From NCBI GenBank assembly GCA_023254755.1, contig JALRKU010000065.1, positions 1 to 10,449 of the forward strand: 10,449 bases of DNA. Direction: 5' to 3'. A model generated the notes under the pieces. It saw only the letters and a program-made list of their open reading frames with translations. It made no database searches and was not told the origin of the DNA. A program made the translations under genes and the position numbers. The stretch comes from Aeromicrobium sp. Its GTDB lineage: Bacteria; Actinomycetota; Actinomycetes; Propionibacteriales; Nocardioidaceae. Shown one piece after another: positions 6,044-10,449 of this stretch. Numbering within the stretch: the first letter of the stretch is position 1; the number at the start of each line of letters is the position of its first letter.

Positions 6044-7210
6044 GTGAGCCACGTGAACCGACTGGTCCCGATGCAGCCGCGAGACCCCGACGAGCCGCAC
6101 CGCGCCGCGAGCACCCTCGAGCTGTTCTTCGACCTGGTGTTCGTCGTCGCCGTCAGCATCGCCGCCGTCGAGCTGCACCACGCCCTGACCGAGGACCACG
6201 TCCGTGACGGCGTCGTCACGTACCTGCTGGTGTTCTTCGGCATCTGGTGGGCCTGGATGAACTTCACCTGGTTCGCGACCTCGTTCGACACCGACGACTG
6301 GCTGTACCGGGTCACGACGTTCGTGCAGATGATCGGCGTCCTGGTGCTCGCCGCCGGGATCCACGACGCCTACGCCGACCGCGACTTCCGCCTGCTGGTG
6401 GCGGGCTACGTGGTGATGCGCGTCGCCCTGGTGTCGCAGTGGCTGCGCGCTGCACGAGGAGCCGGCGACCGGCGAGCGACCGCGCTCACCTACGCCGGCG
6501 GCATCGCCGCCGTCCAAGCCCTGTGGCTGCTGTTCCTCCTCCTGCCCGACGACCTGCAGCTGGCTGCCTTCTTCGTCCTCGCGCTGCTCGAGGTCGCCGT
6601 CCCGGTCGTCGCCGAGCGCCGGGCCACGACGCCCTGGCACCCGCACCACGTGACCGAGCGCTACGGCCTGTTCACGCTGATCCTGCTCGGCGAGAGCCTG
6701 CTGGCCTCGTCGAACGCGGTGATCGAGGCGCTCAACGGCGACGAGGCAGAGCTCGGACCGCTCCTGCTGATCGCCCTGCTGGCGTTCGTCGTCACCGCAG
6801 CGCTGTGGTGGATCTACTTCTGGCCGCCCCACCACGCAGCGATCCGGGGCCTGCGCCAGTCGCTGCGGTACGGCTACACGCACTACTTCGTGTTCGCCGC
6901 GGCCGGAGCGTTCTCGGCGGGCGTCGAGGTCGAGATCGACGTGCTCACCCACCACTCGAAGCTCAGCGAGACCGCCGCCTCGTTCACCGTGACGATCCCG
7001 GTCGCGATCTTCGTGCTCGGCATCTGGTGGATCGCGATCCGCGACCACGCCGTCCCCGTCGTCAACGCCGTGGTTCCCCTGGGTGCCCTGCTGGTCCTCC
7101 TCGATCCCGTCATCCCGGTCCCGATCACCCTGACGACGGCGATCATGGTCGTCATCGTCGTCGTCCTGGTCCTGCGACCTCCGGTGATGCGCGACCCCGA
7201 CCATGCCTGA
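6044..7210 (+). CDS. Low temperature requirement protein A (LtrA) family membrane protein
   Basis: This 388-residue integral membrane protein has the two LtrA (PF06772) hallmarks. ELFFDLVFV (26-34) starts the first membrane helix, and HHVTERYGLFTLILLGES (about 201-218) lies in the middle. I count roughly ten hydrophobic segments, with WW/WF-rich loops (IWWAWMNFTWF, about 68-77) and a final very hydrophobic helix rich in V and I before RPPVMRDPDHA. LtrA was named from a Listeria mutant unable to grow at low temperature; the biochemical role is unknown, though transport or lipid-related functions have been suggested. The GTG start at 6044 is chosen from the -10 box; ATG 6071 would remove nine residues that are not in the domain. 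It diverges from the phosphotransferase gene (92 bases apart). The AraC gene starts 48 bases after its stop on the same strand. Confidence 0.94.
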   Translation: MSHVNRLVPMQPRDPDEPHRAASTLELFFDLVFVVAVSIAAVELHHALTEDHVRDGVVTYLLVFFGIWWAWMNFTWFATSFDTDDWLYRVTTFVQMIGVLVLAAGIHDAYADRDFRLLVAGYVVMRVALVSQWLRAARGAGDRRATALTYAGGIAAVQALWLLFLLLPDDLQLAAFFVLALLEVAVPVVAERRATTPWHPHHVTERYGLFTLILLGESLLASSNAVIEALNGDEAELGPLLLIALLAFVVTAALWWIYFWPPHHAAIRGLRQSLRYGYTHYFVFAAAGAFSAGVEVEIDVLTHHSKLSETAASFTVTIPVAIFVLGIWWIAIRDHAVPVVNAVVPLGALLVLLDPVIPVPITLTTAIMVVIVVVLVLRPPVMRDPDHA

Positions 7211-7258
7211 CGGCCCCGCGCCGGTGGCGGCCCGGCAGCGCGAGCCCTTCGTCGCGTC

Positions 7259-7705
7259 ATGACGCGCATCGACCAGACCGACCGGCTCCGCGACCTCGCG
7301 GCGCTGCGACGGGCGAAGGACCGCATGGACCGTGACCACGCGCAGCCGCTCGATGTCGCGGCCGTCGCGGCCGCCGTGCACCTGTCCGCAGGGCACGCCA
7401 GCCGGGCGTTCAAGGCCGCGTACGGAGAGACGCCGTACTCGTACCTGATGACCCGGCGGGTCGAGCGGGCCATGACCCTGCTGCGTCGTGGCGACCTCTC
7501 GGTGACCGAGGTGTGCTTCGCCGTCGGCTACGGCTCGCTCGGCACGTTCAGCACGCGCTTCTCCGAGCTGGTCGGCATGTCACCGAGCGAGTACAAGGAG
7601 CTCGACGACGACGTCGCGGTCGGGCTGCCGCCGTGCATCGCCAGGCAGGTGCTGCGACCGGTCAGGAATCGAGAAGCCACCGATCCCGGTCGACCCCTAG
7701 CGTGA
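7259..7705 (+). CDS. AraC-type helix-turn-helix regulator
   Basis: This 148-residue protein consists almost only of the AraC/XylS DNA-binding domain. The first HTH is at about 31-51 (LDVAAVAAAVHLSAGHASRAF), followed by the linker helix GETPYSYLMTRRVERAMTLL. The second HTH is at about 80-105 (LSVTEVCFAVGYGSLGTFSTRF), followed by VGMSPSEYK. There is no N-terminal sugar-binding or sensor domain, so it may act constitutively or sense through the Cys residues (Cys86, Cys126) or a partner. The tail ends RPVRNREATDPGRPLA. Codons for RNREA (7664-7678) include AGG, AAT, CGA and GAA, unlike the rest of the gene, and probably carry a DNA site. The stop overlaps the VOC promoter, and the VOC gene begins five bases after the stop. 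It is the likely activator of that gene. Start ATG 7259; no clear ribosome binding site or TAnnnT box was seen before it. Confidence 0.93.
   Translation: MTRIDQTDRLRDLAALRRAKDRMDRDHAQPLDVAAVAAAVHLSAGHASRAFKAAYGETPYSYLMTRRVERAMTLLRRGDLSVTEVCFAVGYGSLGTFSTRFSELVGMSPSEYKELDDDVAVGLPPCIARQVLRPVRNREATDPGRPLA
7661..7678 (+). promoter_or_regulatory. Putative regulatory element inside the AraC coding end
   Basis: GTCAGGAATCGAGAAGCC encodes VRNREA but uses AGG, AAT, CGA and GAA, all poorly used in this high-GC gene. It lies 20-37 bases before the VOC -10 box, where an AraC-type activator would touch DNA next to the -35. I recall the same RPVRNREA-like tail in related AraC genes that precede VOC genes, which would fit conservation of the DNA and not the protein. 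Binding is an inference. Confidence 0.4.
7698..7703 (+). promoter_or_regulatory. -10 box of the VOC gene, leaderless start
   Basis: TAGCGT is followed by seven bases and ATG 7711. The box overlaps the AraC stop codon (7703-7705), so the VOC gene can be transcribed separately from the regulator that it almost touches. Confidence 0.55.
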
Positions 7706-7710
7706 GCGCC

Positions 7711-8118
7711 ATGGACATCTCGATTCACTACGCGTTCCTGCCGCACACCGACCCGGAGGCGTCGCTGGAGTTCTACCGCGACGTGCTGGGCTTCGAGGTC
7801 CGCCAGGAAGTCGGCCGCGGCGCATGGCGCTGGATCACGGTCGGGCCGCCGAACCAGCCGCAGACCTCGATCGTGCTGCAGCCGCCGACCGCCGACCCCA
7901 ACCTGAGCGACGAGGAGAAGCAGACCATCCTCGAGCTCGTCGCGAAGGGCAGCTACGCGGGCATCACCCTGGCGGCGGACGACCTCGACGCGGCCTTCGC
8001 CGCCGTCGAGGCGAGCGGGGCCGAGATCCTGCAGGAACCCGCTGACCAGGACTACGGCGTGCGCGACTGCGCCTTCCGCGACCCCGCGGGCAACCTGGTC
8101 CGGATGAACCAGCGCTGA
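7711..8118 (+). CDS. VOC family protein (glyoxalase/bleomycin resistance superfamily)
   Basis: This 135-residue protein shows the two beta-alpha-beta-beta-beta modules of the vicinal oxygen chelate fold. The first module has SIHYAFLPHTDPEASLEFYRDVLGFEV, then WITVG and TSIVLQPP. The second has YAGITLAADDLDAAFAAVEASGAEILQEP and ends YGVRDCAFRDPAGNLVRMNQR. VOC proteins bind metal and include glyoxalases, dioxygenases and antibiotic-binding proteins. This small single-subunit type resembles proteins annotated only as VOC family, and the substrate is unknown. The ATG at 7711 is chosen because the fold starts immediately after it and a -10 box lies seven bases upstream; the frame is open further upstream but overlaps the AraC gene. 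Its position right behind the AraC gene suggests a regulated detoxification function. Confidence 0.93.
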   Translation: MDISIHYAFLPHTDPEASLEFYRDVLGFEVRQEVGRGAWRWITVGPPNQPQTSIVLQPPTADPNLSDEEKQTILELVAKGSYAGITLAADDLDAAFAAVEASGAEILQEPADQDYGVRDCAFRDPAGNLVRMNQR

Positions 8119-8142
8119 CCGGCTCTCGTCACCGGCCATCGC

Positions 8143-8148
8143 TACGCT
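8143..8148 (+). promoter_or_regulatory. -10 box of the UvrA-like gene, leaderless start
   Basis: TACGCT is followed by seven bases (gccgccc) and ATG 8156. It is identical to the LtrA box at the same spacing. It gives the UvrA-like gene its own promoter in the 37-base gap after the VOC stop. Confidence 0.55.
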
Positions 8149-8155
8149 GCCGCCC

Positions 8156-10449
8156 ATGACGCACGCCGCCGACAGCCACGACCTGATCCGCGTCCGCGGA
8201 GCCCGCGAGAACAACCTCAAGGACGTGAGCGTAGAGCTCCCCAAGCGGCGACTCACCGCCTTCACGGGCGTCTCCGGGTCGGGCAAGAGCTCGCTGGTCT
8301 TCGCCACGATCGCCGCCGAGTCCCAGCGCATGATCAACGAGACGTACAGCGCCTTCGTGCAGGGGTTCATGCCCAGCCTCGCCCGGCCGGACGTGGACGT
8401 GCTCGACGGCCTGACCACCGCGATCATCGTCGACCAGGAACGGCTCGGCGCGAACCCCCGGTCGACCGTCGGCACGGTCACCGACGCCCACGCCATGCTG
8501 CGCATCCTGTTCAGCCGGCTGGGCGAGCCCCACGTCGGCTCGCCGCAGGCGTTCAGCTTCAACGTCGCATCGATCAGCGGCGCCGGCGCGGTGTCCTTCG
8601 AGAAGGGCGGCAAGGCCGTCAAGGAGCGTCGCGACTTCTCGATCACCGGTGGCATGTGTCCCCGCTGCGAGGGCAGGGGAGCGGTGTCGGACTTCAACCT
8701 CGCGGCGCTGTACGACGACAGCAAGTCGATCAACGAGGGCGCGCTCACGATCCCGGGCTGGAGCATGGACGGCTGGCAGGGACGCATCCTGCGCGGCGTC
8801 GGCCTGTTCGACTGCGACAAGCCGATCAAGGACTTCACGGCCGAGGAGCTCGACGGGCTGCTGCACCAGGAGGCCACCAAGATCAAGGTCGAAGGCATCA
8901 ACCTGACCTACCTCGGCGTCATCCCGCAGATCCAGAAGTCGTTCCTGTCCAAGGACGTGGAGGCGATGCAGCCGCACATCCGGGCGTTCGTCGAGCGCGC
9001 CGTCGTGTTCGCCACGTGTCCCGAGTGCGACGGGACCCGGCTGGCCGAGCACGCGCGCGCGTCGAAGATCCGCGGTCTCTCGATCGCCGACGTGTGCGCG
9101 ATGCAGATCAGCGACCTGGCCGAGTGGGTCCGGGCGCTCGACGAACCCGCCGTCGGCCCCCTGCTCGAGGGGCTGCAGGACACGCTCGACTCGTTCGTGT
9201 CGATCGGCCTGGGCTACCTGAGCCTCGAGCGCGCGTCCGGCACGCTGTCCGGGGGAGAGGCCCAGCGCACCAAGATGATCCGGCACCTCGGATCGGCGCT
9301 CACCGACGTCACCTACGTCTTCGACGAGCCGACGATCGGCCTGCACCCGCACGACGTGCAGCGCATGAACGAGCTGCTGCTGCAGCTGCGCGACAAGGGC
9401 AACACGGTGCTGGTCGTCGAGCACAAGCCCGAGGCGATCGCGATCGCCGACCACGTCGTCGACCTCGGCCCCGGGGCGGGCACCGCCGGGGGAGAGATCG
9501 TCTACCAGGGCGACTTCGCCGGCCTGCAGGCCAGCGACACGCTCACCGGGCGCCATCTCGCCTACCGTGCGCGACTCAAGGACGAGGTGCGCACGCCCAC
9601 CGGTGCGCTCGAGATCCGCGGCGCGTCCACGCACAACCTGCGCGACGTCGACGTCGACGTGCCGACCGGGGTGCTGTGCGTCGTCACCGGCGTCGCGGGC
9701 TCGGGCAAGAGCTCGCTGATCCACGGCAGCCTGGGGGACCGCGACGACGTCGTGTCGGTCGACCAGGGCGCGATCAAGGGATCGCGGCGCAGCAACCCCG
9801 CCACGTACACCGGCCTGCTCGAGCCCATCCGCAAGGCGTTCGCCAAGGCCAACGGCGTCAAGCCCGCCCTGTTCAGCGCCAACTCCGAAGGCGCCTGCCC
9901 GACCTGCAAGGGCGCGGGCGTCGTCTACACCGAGCTCGGACCGATGGCGACCGTGTCCAGCACCTGCGAGGAGTGCGAGGGACGTCGGTTCAGCTCCGAG
10001 GTGCTCGACTACACCTTCGGCGGGCGCACCATCCACGAGGTGCTCAGCCTGCCGGTCGCCGAGGCGCTGGAGTTCTTCGGCGACGGCGACGGCAAGGTGC
10101 CGGCCGCCCACAAGATCCTGGTGCGGCTCGCCGACGTCGGCCTCGGCTACGTCAGCCTCGGCCAGCCGCTCACGACCCTCTCCGGTGGGGAGCGCCAGCG
10201 GCTCAAGCTGGCCGTCCAGATGGCCGACGAGGGAGCTGTCCTGGTGCTCGACGAGCCGACCACCGGCCTGCACCTGGCCAACGTCGAGCAGCTGCTCGAG
10301 ATGCTGGACCGACTCGTCGACTCCGGCACCTCCGTCGTGGTGATCGAGCACCACCAGGCCGTCATGGCGCACGCCGACTGGATCATCGATGTCGGTCCGG
10401 GCGCAGGACACGACGGCGGCACCATCGTCTTCGAGGGCACGCCGGCCGA
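8156..10449 (+). CDS. UvrA-like double-ABC ATPase lacking the UvrB-binding region (UvrA2/DrrC class), 3' end outside the window
   Basis: 764 residues are visible with no stop. Both ABC ATPase sites are intact: Walker A GVSGSGKSS (38-46) and GVAGSGKSS (512-520), signatures LSGGE (364-368 and 675-679), and Walker B with Asp390-Glu391 and Asp699-Glu700. The second zinc module is complete (CPTC 581-584, 19 residues, CEEC 604-607). In the first half only CPRC (168-171) and a distant CPEC (288-291) are seen. The CxxC that normally precedes the FSFN stretch is missing. The distance from the first Walker A to FSFN is about 130 residues shorter than I recall for E. coli UvrA, so the UvrB-binding domain is absent, while the spacing that holds the insertion domain is kept. 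Such short UvrAs (UvrA2; DrrC of the daunorubicin producer) are linked to tolerance of DNA-binding drugs, not to classical UvrABC repair. It is cytoplasmic and DNA-binding, and nearly complete. ATG 8156 is supported by the -10 box seven bases upstream. Confidence 0.94.
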   Translation, partial: MTHAADSHDLIRVRGARENNLKDVSVELPKRRLTAFTGVSGSGKSSLVFATIAAESQRMINETYSAFVQGFMPSLARPDVDVLDGLTTAIIVDQERLGANPRSTVGTVTDAHAMLRILFSRLGEPHVGSPQAFSFNVASISGAGAVSFEKGGKAVKERRDFSITGGMCPRCEGRGAVSDFNLAALYDDSKSINEGALTIPGWSMDGWQGRILRGVGLFDCDKPIKDFTAEELDGLLHQEATKIKVEGINLTYLGVIPQIQKSFLSKDVEAMQPHIRAFVERAVVFATCPECDGTRLAEHARASKIRGLSIADVCAMQISDLAEWVRALDEPAVGPLLEGLQDTLDSFVSIGLGYLSLERASGTLSGGEAQRTKMIRHLGSALTDVTYVFDEPTIGLHPHDVQRMNELLLQLRDKGNTVLVVEHKPEAIAIADHVVDLGPGAGTAGGEIVYQGDFAGLQASDTLTGRHLAYRARLKDEVRTPTGALEIRGASTHNLRDVDVDVPTGVLCVVTGVAGSGKSSLIHGSLGDRDDVVSVDQGAIKGSRRSNPATYTGLLEPIRKAFAKANGVKPALFSANSEGACPTCKGAGVVYTELGPMATVSSTCEECEGRRFSSEVLDYTFGGRTIHEVLSLPVAEALEFFGDGDGKVPAAHKILVRLADVGLGYVSLGQPLTTLSGGERQRLKLAVQMADEGAVLVLDEPTTGLHLANVEQLLEMLDRLVDSGTSVVVIEHHQAVMAHADWIIDVGPGAGHDGGTIVFEGTPA

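Noticed and set aside
5906..7396. Long minus-strand open frame opposite ltrA
   Set aside because: It is rich in D, Q, E, R and H without domain signals and lies opposite a clear LtrA gene, so it is a GC artefact.
3078..7670. GTCAGGATTC before usp (minus strand, 3087-3078) resembling GTCAGGAATC before the VOC gene (7661-7670)
   Set aside because: One mismatch in ten is expected by chance at about this frequency in 10 kb on two strands, and the distances to the -10 boxes differ (31 and 37 bases).
7666..7690. GGAAT upstream of the VOC gene as a SigR-type -35
   Set aside because: The expected downstream GTT is not present at the right distance, and the TAGCGT box fits a standard sigma factor.
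8119..8155. CCGG repeats in the VOC/UvrA-like gap as a terminator
   Set aside because: The arms are only four bases and there is no T tract, so this is too weak to call.
8129..10411. Long open frame (about 760 codons) on the minus strand opposite the UvrA-like gene
   Set aside because: Its composition is low-complexity (rich in D, R, V, G, E, H) and matches no family. It mirrors the high-GC third positions of the true gene.
1..10449. CRISPR arrays, tRNAs, rRNAs, insertion sequences, attachment sites
   Set aside because: I looked for these by eye and found no spaced repeats, clover-leaf sequences, transposase or integrase signatures.

Overview
The window is very GC-rich, with G or C at nearly every third codon position, GTG starts and several apparently leaderless genes. 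The content (two-component system with a DUF4173 membrane protein, MpaB/Lcp-type oxygenase, LtrA, an AraC-VOC pair and a short UvrA-like ATPase) points to a high-GC actinobacterium. A Nocardioides/Aeromicrobium-like member of the Propionibacteriales is my guess, not something the sequence proves. It reads as ordinary chromosome: I see no insertion sequence, integrase, phage gene, tRNA, rRNA or CRISPR array, and no gene-free stretch longer than about 100 bases.

Left part (1-3044). The DNA-binding end of an OmpR-family response regulator overlaps the start of its sensor histidine kinase by 4 bases. The kinase frame has no stop before the start of a DUF4173 multi-spanning membrane protein and continues in frame into it. 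DUF4173 is itself broken by an apparent -1 frameshift near 1400-1415. A universal stress protein on the minus strand converges on DUF4173; the two coding ends overlap by 20 bases, with a hairpin over the overlap.

Middle (3045-5951). A heme-type MpaB/Lcp-like oxygenase (minus) and a TetR regulator (plus) diverge from a 44-base interval. That interval holds a -35/-10 pair with a perfect inverted repeat in its spacer, so the regulator probably controls itself and the oxygenase. An aminoglycoside (streptomycin-type) O-phosphotransferase-like gene converges on tetR, with a GC hairpin at the junction.

Right part (5952-10449). An LtrA-family membrane protein is followed by an AraC-type regulator and a glyoxalase/VOC protein. 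The tail of the AraC gene carries the VOC promoter, next to a short segment of codons unlike the rest of the gene, probably a regulatory element embedded in coding sequence. The window ends inside a UvrA-like double-ABC ATPase that lacks the UvrB-binding region (UvrA2/DrrC class) and has half of its first zinc module missing.

The most interesting features are the TAnnnT box placed 6-7 bases before the start codon of at least five genes (leaderless transcription), the probable operator inside the AraC coding end, and the kinase-DUF4173 in-frame join with its frameshift. I see no clearly new multi-gene system.
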